Shown: positions 37,102-47,429, counted from the first letter of the stretch. The stretch is DNA of 64,000 bases from Paenibacillus polysaccharolyticus (GCF_900102085.1 NZ_FMVM01000001.1:1-64000), one strand, 5' to 3'. Numbers and translations: made by a program. Notes: generated from the sequence alone by a model not told the origin.

Positions 37102-37461
37102 TTATTGGTGTGAATCAGACAAACTTGTGAGTGCCCCAAGTCTGGTTCCGCCCAGCAAATGGTAGTGCAAATGGTGCACCGTCTGCTCGCCATCTTGGCC
37201 GCAATTGTTAATCAGGCGGTATCCCGATTGTTGCACGCCGAGCCCATTGGCAGCCTCCTGTGCAGCCATATGGATTTCTCCGATCAAGAGCATATCCTCT
37301 GCGGTTACATCATTCATGGAAGCGATATGTTTCTTCGGAACAATCAACACATGGGTCGGTGCCGCAGGATGAATATCGTGAAATACGACTACATGATCGT
37401 TTTCCAGTACTTTGTTGGAGGGAATGGTGCCCTCTACAATTTTGCAAAATAAGCAATCCAT
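37102..37461 (-). CDS. HIT family nucleotide hydrolase (HinT-like)
   Basis: A 119-residue histidine triad protein, likely a purine nucleoside phosphoramidase. N-terminal CLFCKIVEGTIPSNKV, HVLIVPKKHI, and the triad HHLHYHLLGG near residues 97-106. GGGAGG precedes the ATG. The gene is separate from rpsU by about 180 bp. Confidence 0.93.
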   Translation of the reverse strand: MDCLFCKIVEGTIPSNKVLENDHVVVFHDIHPAAPTHVLIVPKKHIASMNDVTAEDMLLIGEIHMAAQEAANGLGVQQSGYRLINNCGQDGEQTVHHLHYHLLGGTRLGALTSLSDSHQ

Positions 37462-37684
37462 CGTACAATCCCTCCTTCCTATGAGTTCGAATTATGTATA
37501 CTCCTATATCATACTAAAAGTAAAATCGTACGTCCAATGCCTGGCAGACAACTCCTTTCCTCTCTGTAATCATCTGTAAAAGAAAAAGCCACACCTGTGA
37601 AGGCAGGGCTATCCCATTGCCGAGGTATGACCGTGATTGTATTATGATTTCTTTGATACGGATTAAAAAAGAATTTAAACCATT
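37462..37684. other. Intergenic region, 223 bp
   Basis: No gene was found between the HIT gene and the gene at 37685. Minor inverted bases near 37590-37625 do not make a convincing terminator. Confidence 0.4.
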
Positions 37685-38029
37685 TTAATAATAAGGCAGT
37701 AAGGTTAATGCCGTCAGGGCAAATAAAGGCAGAACCAGCCTGTTAAAGCGTCTGCGGCCATATCCGTAATAAGGGTAAGGAGCAGGGTACCCGTATCCAG
37801 GATAAAATCCACGAGCAGTTGTCGCCGGATACTGAACCATCGGCATCATATTTGGAGCTCCGTTTGCATGGCCTGCCATGACTTCATTGCCAACCGGAAC
37901 AGCCAAATAAATCATCTCATCATCCACATTCTCTACAATGCCATCATAATGTGAACCATCATTCATCTGAATACATACGTAACGATGGATATGATCCTTA
38001 CACAGTTTCTTTGCCGTACCTTTATCCAT
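37685..38029 (-). CDS. Small protein with SM-like N-terminus and hydrophobic C-terminus
   Basis: A 114-residue protein not assigned to a named family. The N-terminal 45 residues (HRYVCIQMNDGSHYDGIVEN..DDEMIYLAVP) have the beta-strand pattern of a small SM-like or SH3-like barrel. Residues 70-92 are Tyr/Pro/Gly-rich (GFYPGYGYPAPYPYYGYG), and the end (LVLPLFALTALTLL) is a probable membrane anchor. The Tyr/Pro/Gly part recalls spore-surface proteins, but that is inference. GGGAGG precedes the ATG. Confidence 0.7.
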   Translation of the reverse strand: MDKGTAKKLCKDHIHRYVCIQMNDGSHYDGIVENVDDEMIYLAVPVGNEVMAGHANGAPNMMPMVQYPATTARGFYPGYGYPAPYPYYGYGRRRFNRLVLPLFALTALTLLPYY

Positions 38030-38125
38030 GCCTAATCGCCTCCCAGTTCAGCTCTTCTTCACCCTTCATCCTATTCAACTCTGGGCGGATTGACACTGTG
38101 TTAAAGACGATTTGAAAAAGAATGA

Positions 38126-38220
38126 AAAAAGAAGCCCCTCGTGAGCGGCCTTCCGAAGAAGTCCGGCTACGCGGACATCTATACAGGAAGCTTCCTGAAC
38201 AGATGTCCGTCGGGGGGCTT
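38126..38220 (-). terminator. Three-way-junction structured 3' region after sbcC
   Basis: Outer stem 38132-38141 with 38211-38220 (10 bp, one G-U). Long arm: 38172-38180 with 38201-38209 (9 bp), internal loop, then CAGGA/TCCTG. Short arm: 38146-38165 pairs CGG.CTTC with GAAG.CCG around a 4-base loop that reads TTCG on the minus strand. Minus-strand RNA then runs into CUUUUUU, so it can terminate the addAB-sbcDC operon. Confidence 0.8.
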
Positions 38221-38353
38221 AAAACAAGTTTGTCGGCTTAGCTGTAGTATAACAGCAGGTTGAACCTGTATCTGTGATGAAACTCACTTGTTATCGTGAG
38301 ATATCAAAAAAAGAAATATTTTTACAAATGAATTATTTATTAACTTCCTGGAC

Positions 38354-41300
38354 TCATAAGTTTTCCATTACAACCCTGGAGCCTGTCCCCGCATCACCAG
38401 CCGGAATTACGACCAGTTTGCGTTGCAAACGCGCACGCAGTTCAGGAACGTGACTGATGATGCCCACAGCCAATCGATCGTCATGCAATTTTTCCAGTGA
38501 AGTAATGACCGTATCCAGCAGTTCCGGGTCCAATGTGCCGAACCCTTCATCCAGGAAGAAAAATTGTAGCGGATACTGCCCACGCAACTGAATCTGGGCG
38601 GATAGTGCCAGCGCCAGCGACAACGAGGTCAGGAACGTTTCTCCACCAGACAAGGTTGATACTGGACGTTTCACACCACCGTTGGCATCGTCACAGATCA
38701 CAAAGCCGCCGCCCGAATCCACTTCAAGGGAATACCTCTGCTTGGTAAGGAAGCGCAGACGCTGGGAAGCCGCATGACTTACCTGCATCAACTGCTCTTC
38801 GGCAATGTACTCCACAAATGTATTCCCCCGGAACGCGGTCTGCAACTTGCTAAGCAACTCGCCCTGGTGACTGATCTCCAGCCGTTTCGTCTCCAGCTCC
38901 GTCCAGCGAACATGACGTTGCTGCACATCCTCCAGATCCCGTTCGGCCCGTGCTTTCACCTGCAAGGCAGTTTCATCCTCATATCTGGCCTGTTTCAAAC
39001 GTTCTGTGCAAGCGATCCACTGTTCCTCCGTCACAACCGCACCATCCAGTTTCCGCTCCAGTTCACGTAACTGAGAAGCAAGTTCACGTTCTCGTTCACG
39101 ATGATGCTGAATTTCTTTCTGTAGCCGTTCTGCTTCCTCGGCAGCCAGCGCCGCCTGAGTGACAGCGATATCTGTCTCGAACGCGGATTGCTCCAAGAGC
39201 AGCCGCCAGCGCTCCTGTGCAAGCTCCAGATGTTCTGCAGCTGATGCGGCGGCCTGCCCAGCCATTACGTCACGTTTCACCGATTCCTGCTTCTGTGCAT
39301 CCGCTTGTTTGAATCGCTGTGCAGCTAGCTCAGCAGTCTTGCGCAGTCCATCCAGGCGAGCCTGTGTCTCGCGGATCAGATCTTCTACCCGTTGCTCTCC
39401 TACCCACTGGCGCAAACGCTCCTCTTTCTCGGCCAGTTGTTTGCTGCCGCCTTGCCATTCGGTCTGCCACTGGATCAGCTGCTTGTCGAGTTCCACCAGC
39501 TTCTGCTGCAATGACTGGACAAGCTGCTCTTTCTCCTCAAGGAACGTCACGCTTTTGGCCAGACGTTCCTTGATGTCTTCGGCGCGTGCATCGCGCTCCT
39601 GCATCGCTTGATAGAGGCCTGCGGCCTCCTCCTGTGCGATGTCAGGCAGTTCCGCGGCCCAGCGGCCCTGCAATGCAGCCGCCGCGGCTTCGCTCTCGGC
39701 CAGCTTGCGCTCCGCCTGGGCGAGCCCGGCACGGCCGGCCTCTTGCGCAGCTGCCGCTTCCATGCGGCGCTGCTGCGCGCCCGAAGCCGCCTGCTGCAAC
39801 GCTGCGGCTTCGCTCTGCAGCGGCGCTGCTGCGGCAGCCAGCGCCTGCGCGGCCTCGCGCAGCCCAGCGGCACGCGCTGCCCAGCCCGCCGGAGATCGCC
39901 CATCCTCGGGCGATCCGGCAGGCTCGGGCTCCGCTGCCGCAGGCGCGGCCTCGGCTGCGGCCGTGGCATCGCCGGCCGCGGCGCCAAGCTGCGTCAGCAG
40001 GCTGCGACGTTCGTGCAGCTGCTGGCGCAGCCCAAAGCGCAGCTCCTGCAGCTCCGCGTGCAGGCTGCGCAGCAGTTCCAGGTCCGCATCGTCTGCGTGC
40101 GGACCTTCTCCCGGCGGCGCAGCCGGGAGCGGGTGGTGTGCGGAGCCGCACACCGGGCATGGCTCGCCGTCCCGTAATTCGGCGCGCAAGGCAGCGGACA
40201 GCCGGTGCATCTCCTGCTCACGCATCGAACGGCGTAGCTGCTCCTCCGCACGGGCCAGCAAGCGCTGTTCGCTGTTAATATCCTGCTCACAGGCAAGCAA
40301 GGCCTCAAGACCTGCTGACGCCTGTTCCACCAATTGCTGGCGCTGTTCGGTCAGGCGTCCCTCTTCCGCAGCCGCAGCCTCCAGTTTGGCGGCCCCTTGT
40401 TCTGCAGACTGTTGATAGGTCTGCATGTCCACTTTGTGCTGTTTCACCTGCTCGAATGCTGTATCGATCCGATGTTTCAGCTCAAGTGCTGTTTGCAGCC
40501 GTCTACGTTCATCAGATTTCACTTCATTCGGTTTGAGACTTTCCTGCAATTCCTCACGCCGTTTCCGTCCACGCATTTGCAGTTCCTGCTCTTTATCCAG
40601 CTGTTGTCTCAGCGTTGTCTGTTCGGTCTGCCCTTTCTCCATCAACTGCGCAAGCCGTGAACAATCCGCCTGCAAAACATCACGTTCCCGTTGCAGCTCT
40701 TTGGCCTGTTCCAATTGATCCAGACGCAGGAGCAGTTTGGGCTCTTCTGCTGCAAGCTGCTGCCGTGCCTCTTCTGCCTTTTCAGCTTCCTGCACAGCCA
40801 AACGTTCATGCTCCGCCGCCTGTTTCCCAGCAGTTTCTGCCTCCAACAGTCGCTGCTGGTGGGCTTCTGACGCGTCCCGAGCTGACTGAAGCGCAGGTAG
40901 CATCTTCTCGGCTGCTCCCGACCGTTTCAAACGCTCCTCATCCGCTTCAATCTGTTCCGCCTTAGCCTGGAGTTGTTGCTGTTCTTGCAATCGCACTTGT
41001 TGTTCCTTACTCAGCTCACGAATCCGGCCGAATTGTTCTGCTTCCTTCACCGCTGAATCCAGCTCTTTCCGTGAGGATTCGGCGTGCTGAACCGCTGCCT
41101 TAAGCAAATGTTTTGTTTCTTCAAGCATTTCTTTACTGGCATTGCCAAGTCCCTGCTGCTCCGCAGCAAGGGATTGATGAGCCATATCATTATCTTTGAC
41201 CCGCCGACTTAACTTAATGGCGAGTTGATCCCCATACTTCTCCAGATGAAAGAGACGTTGCAGCATCTGCCTCCGCTCACTGCCTTTCAGGGAAAGGAAC

Positions 41301-41773
41301 TCGGCAAATTTCCCTTGCGGTAATACTACGGCTCTCGTAAAATCATCCATTTTCAGACCAATGACGTCTTCAACGCACCGATTGACTTCTGCCAGCTTAT
41401 CAGCAAGCACTTGATCTTCCCCATCAATCGTTTCAATAAACTTGCTGACCGTATTACTAACGGACACTTCATTGTTACGCTTAAAACGCCGTTCGACCCG
41501 AAATCTACGAGTTCCCGCTGCCGAAGCAAGCTCAAATGTAAAAGCAACCGATAGCGAATCTTCAGCATGGTTCATAATGCCTTGTGTACCATTGACTGCC
41601 CGTTCCACCTTGCCATACATGGCAAGGGTGATCGCATCAAGCAAAGAAGATTTTCCGCTACCGGTAGGCCCGAAAATACCAAACAAACCTGTTTCGGTCA
41701 GTACCGTAAAATCAATCTCCTGCATCTCACGATAACTTTGTAGCCCGGCGACTTTCAATAAAATCGGTCTCAT
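38354..41773 (-). CDS. sbcC: Exonuclease subunit SbcC
   Basis: A 1139-residue SMC-like ATPase that with SbcD cleaves hairpins and protein-blocked DNA ends. Walker A is GPTGSGKSSLLDAI near residue 34-47; the signature LSGGETFLTSLSLALALS and Walker B FFFLDEGFGTLD lie near the C-terminus. Two long coiled coils meet at a zinc hook, CPVC at 539-542 (GSAHHPLP follows). DNA coding for residues about 525-740 is markedly more GC-rich, and Ala-rich, than the rest. The start overlaps sbcD by four bases. Confidence 0.96.
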   Translation of the reverse strand: MRPILLKVAGLQSYREMQEIDFTVLTETGLFGIFGPTGSGKSSLLDAITLAMYGKVERAVNGTQGIMNHAEDSLSVAFTFELASAAGTRRFRVERRFKRNNEVSVSNTVSKFIETIDGEDQVLADKLAEVNRCVEDVIGLKMDDFTRAVVLPQGKFAEFLSLKGSERRQMLQRLFHLEKYGDQLAIKLSRRVKDNDMAHQSLAAEQQGLGNASKEMLEETKHLLKAAVQHAESSRKELDSAVKEAEQFGRIRELSKEQQVRLQEQQQLQAKAEQIEADEERLKRSGAAEKMLPALQSARDASEAHQQRLLEAETAGKQAAEHERLAVQEAEKAEEARQQLAAEEPKLLLRLDQLEQAKELQRERDVLQADCSRLAQLMEKGQTEQTTLRQQLDKEQELQMRGRKRREELQESLKPNEVKSDERRRLQTALELKHRIDTAFEQVKQHKVDMQTYQQSAEQGAAKLEAAAAEEGRLTEQRQQLVEQASAGLEALLACEQDINSEQRLLARAEEQLRRSMREQEMHRLSAALRAELRDGEPCPVCGSAHHPLPAAPPGEGPHADDADLELLRSLHAELQELRFGLRQQLHERRSLLTQLGAAAGDATAAAEAAPAAAEPEPAGSPEDGRSPAGWAARAAGLREAAQALAAAAAPLQSEAAALQQAASGAQQRRMEAAAAQEAGRAGLAQAERKLAESEAAAAALQGRWAAELPDIAQEEAAGLYQAMQERDARAEDIKERLAKSVTFLEEKEQLVQSLQQKLVELDKQLIQWQTEWQGGSKQLAEKEERLRQWVGEQRVEDLIRETQARLDGLRKTAELAAQRFKQADAQKQESVKRDVMAGQAAASAAEHLELAQERWRLLLEQSAFETDIAVTQAALAAEEAERLQKEIQHHRERERELASQLRELERKLDGAVVTEEQWIACTERLKQARYEDETALQVKARAERDLEDVQQRHVRWTELETKRLEISHQGELLSKLQTAFRGNTFVEYIAEEQLMQVSHAASQRLRFLTKQRYSLEVDSGGGFVICDDANGGVKRPVSTLSGGETFLTSLSLALALSAQIQLRGQYPLQFFFLDEGFGTLDPELLDTVITSLEKLHDDRLAVGIISHVPELRARLQRKLVVIPAGDAGTGSRVVMENL

Positions 41774-42954
41774 CGGCCTTCGACCTCCTCACGCACGCCT
41801 GGCTCATCTTCATCGACCAGCTCCAGGAAAAGCTGTACCAGACTGTCTTCTGGTAGGGCTCCACCCGTTTGGCGCTGGTAAAACTTGCGAAAAAGTTCAT
41901 GCACAGGCAGTTCTGAACGCTGTTCTATGAACCCTGCGGCCTCCATCTCCGGATATACTGGACGAATATGGATAATGCCCTCATGAGCTTTACGCAACTG
42001 CTGAATCTCTTTTAGAGACATTGCATCCTCCAACCAGACCTCCATATCAATGTATGCCTGTGAGTCACGCCCCTCATCCAGCCAACGGTACACTTCTGCC
42101 AGACCACCTCTCGCCTTCCAACGAACAAGCGGGTTGCCTGAGGTAAGCAATACTTCTTCTACTTGTGCAAATCCGCCTGGCGTAAGATCAACCATTGTAA
42201 CGGATTTGCTCTGCCCTGCTTCCGAGAAGCTGTACGCCAGGGGAGAACCACTATACCGAATCACACCGTCTCCTTTGACGGCTTGCGCACGATGGAGATG
42301 TCCCAGAGCCGTGTATTGAGCACCAGTAGACAGGGAAGAAGGGTCTACGGTGTACGCTCCCCCCACCTGGATAGGCCGTTCAGAATCGCTCTCTACTCCG
42401 CCTAGTACATATATATGACTCATAGCGAGATTCACTGTATCCGGACGAAAGGAAGAAGCCAAACGTTGCATTAACATCCCTACTCTGCGGCTGTATGCTT
42501 GACGTAGTACATTTTCGTCACCATCTGTAGTTAACAGCTCATTTAATCTCGCTTCTGATGGATAGGGCAAAGCCGCAATATGTGCTGTCTCCCCGGTTCG
42601 ACGAGTATGAATAGTCACAGCCTCTGACACTGGTGTACCTACTAACGTAATTCCTTGTCTGTTCACAAGCGGAGTTACCGAGGCTACACGTTCGGGTTGA
42701 TCGTGGTTGCCTGCAATGACAACAAGTGGCCTGCCGTTTTCAGTCAAACGTGCTGCCGCCTCATAAAACAGCTGTTCCGCCGACGCAGGCGGATTTACCG
42801 AATCGTACACATCTCCAGCCATCAATATGGCATCAGCCTGCTGATCGTCGGCTAGTTTGACGAGTTCATCGACGAACTCCTCCTGTTCACGAAGCCGGCT
42901 TCGTCCCTCCAGCGTTTTCCCCAGATGCCAGTCTCCCGTATGCAAGATACGCAT
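41770..42954 (-). CDS. sbcD: Exonuclease subunit SbcD
   Basis: A 394-residue Mre11-type nuclease. Phosphoesterase motifs are HTGDWHLG (5-12), MAGDVYDSV (about 46-54), IAGNHDQPE (about 80-88) and YTALGHLHRAQ. The ATG at 42954 was chosen because GAGGTGGAG lies just upstream; a GTG at 42966 is inside that ribosome-site region. It is coupled to sbcC and follows addA by about 100 bp. Confidence 0.96.
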   Translation of the reverse strand: MRILHTGDWHLGKTLEGRSRLREQEEFVDELVKLADDQQADAILMAGDVYDSVNPPASAEQLFYEAAARLTENGRPLVVIAGNHDQPERVASVTPLVNRQGITLVGTPVSEAVTIHTRRTGETAHIAALPYPSEARLNELLTTDGDENVLRQAYSRRVGMLMQRLASSFRPDTVNLAMSHIYVLGGVESDSERPIQVGGAYTVDPSSLSTGAQYTALGHLHRAQAVKGDGVIRYSGSPLAYSFSEAGQSKSVTMVDLTPGGFAQVEEVLLTSGNPLVRWKARGGLAEVYRWLDEGRDSQAYIDMEVWLEDAMSLKEIQQLRKAHEGIIHIRPVYPEMEAAGFIEQRSELPVHELFRKFYQRQTGGALPEDSLVQLFLELVDEDEPGVREEVEGR

Positions 42955-43055
42955 CGTCCGCTCCACCTCTTTCCACTACATCTTCTATCATTCCATCTCT
43001 CGTCCGTCGCTCATTGAACAAGAGGTATTCAAAACGCAAAAACTCTCTAAACCTT

Positions 43056-46000
43056 TTATAATTTAACCGCATGGCCGCCATCGAAAAAATAAAGCCACAT
43101 GTGGTCGACTTGGCGACCCAATATATCTTCAATTGCCCGTTTATACAGCCGTAGCTGGAAACGATAGTTTTCAACCAGAGGTTCCACTCCTCCGCGATGT
43201 TCAAGCACTTGATCCGTCTTGTAATCTAGCAGAACAAGTTCACCATCAACCTCATAGAGACAGTCAATAATCCCCCTGACGAGCACTGTTTCATCCTGCA
43301 GCACAGCCTGTACTCTATCGTTTTCACTGTGTATCTCCTGCTCCTCGTTTGGCCGTAACCCACGAATCCATTCCTCAGGAGATTGATTTGCCGGGAGACC
43401 ATACGTGAACGGGATTTCCCTTCGAATCCACGCCGCACGCAACATCTCCATTCCTGGTTGTGTATCAAAAAAAGCAATCAATTCACTTCGTTCAATCGCC
43501 TCTGCTTGATAAGGAAGCAATATTTGAATCGCCAGCAGGCGCGAAATCGTCTCATCAACAATCGCTTCATCCACAACAGATCCGTCTACAGGGAGATGCT
43601 GCATGAGCGTGTGGTACACCGTTCCCCGTTCTGTTCCTGTCAGTTGCCGCTCTCCCATGAATTTGGGACGACGCAAGTATAGTTTGAACGAAGCTTGTGT
43701 CGCTGGACTCGTCTTACCATCATTGCTTCCATTCCACTTACTATCACTGCCTCCAGTCCAAGCTTGCTCCTGCAGTTCTTCCATAACGGGGTATGAAGTA
43801 TCCTCCTGCGTCGATAACAGACTCTTGATTTCGGTTACCGAAGTGCTCGCCGCCACTTGTGAAGCTGATTCATATGGATACGTCCAGGAAAGCCGCTTAT
43901 CTATCTCATGTACAAGCGCATGTTGAGCATTAACATCCAGAACCTCTTCACTGTCCGCTTTTAGATCCACTAGTTCATCCGTCTTCTGATCTGCCGTTAC
44001 CGATTCAATCTCTGAAACCGGATTGGCTTGTACGCCCTCTGTATGATCGATCACTTCTGTCGATGGGTTTAATCTGACGGGTTTCGCCGCATGCAGAGCA
44101 TCCAATCGTTCTCTCCGCAATTCAGTTAATTCATCTTCTTCACGCTCCAGAAGGTCGGCGTGTTGCTGGAGAGATACCCTATCCGCAGCAACCACGGATA
44201 TGCTCCAGCGTGATTCATCACTCGCAAGGCAAGCCGCATAAGAATCACGATCACCTGCAAGCTCACGCAACACCGCGGCGTCCCGGTGTCTGATCAGCGC
44301 TGGCCCGATCCAATCCAGATAATTTCGTCCCGCAGCAAGCAGATAATCGGGTAGCGCAAGCTCTGGACTGTCTTTAACCTGTGACCAGGTTTGTGCCTTT
44401 TTGGCAGCGTCCTTCACGGTGCCTACCAGCACCATCTTTTCTTTTGGACGGGTTAAAGCCACATACAGCACTCGCATTTCTTCCGCCAGCAGTTCAAACT
44501 GAGCACGGCGACGAATAGCCAGATTGGCTAATGTAGGATAGGCCACCCTGTTGTCACGATCCACAAACCTCGGCCCAAAGCCAAGTTCCTTGTGCATCAG
44601 AAACGGTGCATGCAGATCTTGTTGATTAAACATTTTGGAGATACCGCCAACAAACACAATCGGGAACTCCAACCCTTTGCTTCGATGGATCGTCATAATT
44701 CGAACCGCATTATCCTGTTCCCCTGAACCGCTGGCTACGGTGCCTAAGTCTCCGCCATTTTCCCTTAGTCGTGAGACATATGTCAGGAACCGGAACAGCC
44801 CGCGGTTTGCAGTTGCTTCCTCATACTGACGCGCCCGATCATACAGAGCCTTCAGATTACTTTGGCGCTGCTGACCACCAGGAAGCCCGCCAACCCAGTC
44901 CAAATATCCGGTTTCCCGATAAATACGCCAGATTAGCTCACTTAAACTGCCTTGTCTTGCCTCGAGTCTCCACTGTTCCAACTGATGCATGAAATGAATG
45001 AGTTTCTGTTGCAACTGCGAGTGCTCGAGTTTTTTTCCTTCTTTTCCATCCGTAAAGCCTGCCTCTTGTTCACTCGCTTCCGTGTGCAGATCAACTCCCG
45101 AATCAACATTCATCTCCGCAGTAACGGCTGATTGGCGCTGAGCCTGTTCGATTTCTGACCAGCCTTCTGGCCACTGCATCTGAACCAAATCGTCAACATA
45201 CGAATCCCTTCCCGGCTCAGAACGTTGACCAGTCACATCGTGGGTATTTCTCCACTCTCCTGTAGCCGAAACAACGGCATCATAGAAAGACTGTCTTTTA
45301 TCCCCCAGACGAATCTGAGCAAGCTCTTCTTCATCTAACCCAACCATGGGAGAACGAAGTACGGAGGCCAGAGGAATATCCTGTCTTGGATTGTCCACAA
45401 GCTGCAACAGAGATAACATCACTTCCACTTCCGTAGCTTGAAAATATCCCTTGCTCTGCTCTCCACCTGCAGGGATGCCCTGCTGTCTGAATTCCTCAAT
45501 CATCAGCGGTGCCCACATCAGCGTGGAACGCAACAAAATAACAATGTCTCCATAACGTGCCGGACGCATCGTTTGCAAAGCCTTGTCATACACACTCAAC
45601 GCAGGCTTGTCTGTCTCTCCGACCATCTCTCGAATACGCCCGGCGATGGCGCGCGCTTCCAATTGAGCCGTTTCGAGTTCGGCACTCTCCAGTTCTGCAA
45701 CTGCGGTTGCATCCACACCGTCTTCCGTACCTTCCGAACCATCGATTCCGCTGCCTTGGCGATCAATTAACACAAGCTCAGGTGTGTAGGCCTCACTTCC
45801 AAGTGTATCTGTTGGAAAGGAAGCCCCGTAAGCCAGCTGAGCCCGTTCATCATAAGCGATCTCAGCGACCCCTTCATTCATCAACTGTCTGAATATGACG
45901 TTGACGGAATGCACCACCTCAGCACGACTACGGAAATTGCGGGCAAGGTCGATTCGTTTCCCCGTTCCCGTTGCTATACCCGTTCTTGTACCACTCTCTT

Positions 46001-47429
46001 CGTTATCACCTGTATCCACATGAACACTCGGAGTGTAGTTACGATATTTGTTCATGAACAGACCCGGTTCAGCCAAGCGGAAACGGTATATGCTCTGTTT
46101 AACATCACCAACCATAAATCGATTACCTGGATTTTCTCTGGAGATTAGCCTAACGATATCCTCCTGAACCGTGTTGGTATCCTGGTATTCGTCGAGCAAC
46201 ACTTCATCAAAACGTGCACGATATTCCATCGCTGCATCTGACGGCATTGAATGTTCAGGGGTCGAATCCTCATGGCGCAAAATGTGCAGACAATAGTGCT
46301 CCAGATCGTTAAAATCCACTTGTCCGCGTTCCTGCTTCGCCTGAAGATACCGTTCGCCAAAGGCGCTAACCAGACGGGAAAGCTCCTGCATCAGCGGCGC
46401 AGCTTGTTCCAACTCCTGCCAAAAGGAGAATGCACTCCTGCCAAAAAGTGAACCTTTCAGATCGGCAACAGCCTTTTTGGCCGTTTCCCGCAACTCCTTC
46501 ACCTGTTCCTGCAGCCCAGCATCGGTCTGATCTTTTTTACAAGGCTTCAATTTGCCAAATGCAGCTGGCTGGAACACCTCAGGCAACCTATCCCAAGGCA
46601 TGACCTCAACAGCGGATAAAAGCTCTTCAACCATCGCCAAATCCTCTTTGAGTGTCTCCGCATAAGGTGCAGGACCCTCCGGTTGCAACGAAATCTGAAC
46701 CCCTTGCCGCAACAAACCCGCCGCCCCGCTCAAAGCGAGAGCCGCATCCCGTAAAATGCTCTGTACCCATGCCGATTGCCCCAGTGCCTCTACACTTTCC
46801 ACCTGAAAAGCTTCAGCCATCTCCATCAGCCAGTGATCTGGCCAGGAATGGCTTCGCGAGAAATCGTATAAACGCTGCACTAGCCGGTGCATCGCATCAT
46901 CATTTCGCTCTCCACTGAACCAGTCCACCAGTTCGCGGAATGTACTGCCCTCGTCTTCTTCGCCATACTTTTCTTCAAACAATTCCTCCAGCAATTCCTG
47001 ACGAAGCATCTCAGCCTCATTTTCATTCAGAATTCGAAAAGCCGGATTTAGCGGAATCTGCTGATAATACCTGCGAATGACTTCCATACAAAAGGAATGT
47101 AGCGTTGTAATGGATGCTCGTCCAAGCAACGACAACTGCCTGCGCAAATGCTCCTCCTCCGGTTGCTCCTCAAGCGCACGCTCCAGCGCTTCGCGAATAC
47201 GCTGTTTCATCTCGGCCGCCGCCGCCTTCGTGAACGTGGCTACCAGCAAGCGGTCCACGCTGAATCCTTGGGAAGGGTCTGCGATTTTGCGAATAATCCG
47301 CTCCACCAGAACAGCCGTTTTTCCCGATCCTGCAGCCGCGGCGACCAGAATATCTTCTCCATGTTCAGCAATGGCGCTCCACTGATCATCACTCCAGAAG
47401 CTGCCTTCCGGTTTAGGCATATGCATCAT
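43056..47429 (-). CDS. addA: ATP-dependent helicase/nuclease subunit A
   Basis: A 1457-residue UvrD-type 3'-5' helicase with a C-terminal RecB-type nuclease. Walker A is AAAGSGKTAVLVERI, the DEYQDTN box marks motif II, and nuclease residues lie in RGIIDCLYEVDGELVLLDYKT. It is some 200 residues longer than the usual 1230-1250; extra polar, acidic linkers lie near residues 500-520, 770-810 and about 1120-1240. The start (ATG 47429) overlaps addB by four bases, with GGAAGGGG upstream. Confidence 0.95.
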   Translation of the reverse strand: MMHMPKPEGSFWSDDQWSAIAEHGEDILVAAAAGSGKTAVLVERIIRKIADPSQGFSVDRLLVATFTKAAAAEMKQRIREALERALEEQPEEEHLRRQLSLLGRASITTLHSFCMEVIRRYYQQIPLNPAFRILNENEAEMLRQELLEELFEEKYGEEDEGSTFRELVDWFSGERNDDAMHRLVQRLYDFSRSHSWPDHWLMEMAEAFQVESVEALGQSAWVQSILRDAALALSGAAGLLRQGVQISLQPEGPAPYAETLKEDLAMVEELLSAVEVMPWDRLPEVFQPAAFGKLKPCKKDQTDAGLQEQVKELRETAKKAVADLKGSLFGRSAFSFWQELEQAAPLMQELSRLVSAFGERYLQAKQERGQVDFNDLEHYCLHILRHEDSTPEHSMPSDAAMEYRARFDEVLLDEYQDTNTVQEDIVRLISRENPGNRFMVGDVKQSIYRFRLAEPGLFMNKYRNYTPSVHVDTGDNEESGTRTGIATGTGKRIDLARNFRSRAEVVHSVNVIFRQLMNEGVAEIAYDERAQLAYGASFPTDTLGSEAYTPELVLIDRQGSGIDGSEGTEDGVDATAVAELESAELETAQLEARAIAGRIREMVGETDKPALSVYDKALQTMRPARYGDIVILLRSTLMWAPLMIEEFRQQGIPAGGEQSKGYFQATEVEVMLSLLQLVDNPRQDIPLASVLRSPMVGLDEEELAQIRLGDKRQSFYDAVVSATGEWRNTHDVTGQRSEPGRDSYVDDLVQMQWPEGWSEIEQAQRQSAVTAEMNVDSGVDLHTEASEQEAGFTDGKEGKKLEHSQLQQKLIHFMHQLEQWRLEARQGSLSELIWRIYRETGYLDWVGGLPGGQQRQSNLKALYDRARQYEEATANRGLFRFLTYVSRLRENGGDLGTVASGSGEQDNAVRIMTIHRSKGLEFPIVFVGGISKMFNQQDLHAPFLMHKELGFGPRFVDRDNRVAYPTLANLAIRRRAQFELLAEEMRVLYVALTRPKEKMVLVGTVKDAAKKAQTWSQVKDSPELALPDYLLAAGRNYLDWIGPALIRHRDAAVLRELAGDRDSYAACLASDESRWSISVVAADRVSLQQHADLLEREEDELTELRRERLDALHAAKPVRLNPSTEVIDHTEGVQANPVSEIESVTADQKTDELVDLKADSEEVLDVNAQHALVHEIDKRLSWTYPYESASQVAASTSVTEIKSLLSTQEDTSYPVMEELQEQAWTGGSDSKWNGSNDGKTSPATQASFKLYLRRPKFMGERQLTGTERGTVYHTLMQHLPVDGSVVDEAIVDETISRLLAIQILLPYQAEAIERSELIAFFDTQPGMEMLRAAWIRREIPFTYGLPANQSPEEWIRGLRPNEEQEIHSENDRVQAVLQDETVLVRGIIDCLYEVDGELVLLDYKTDQVLEHRGGVEPLVENYRFQLRLYKRAIEDILGRQVDHMWLYFFDGGHAVKL

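Noticed and set aside
39586..40415. Long plus-strand open frames opposite sbcC
   Set aside because: They lie in the GC-rich part of sbcC, have Arg/Pro/Ser/Cys-rich low-complexity products and no ribosome site; they are antisense artefacts of codon bias.
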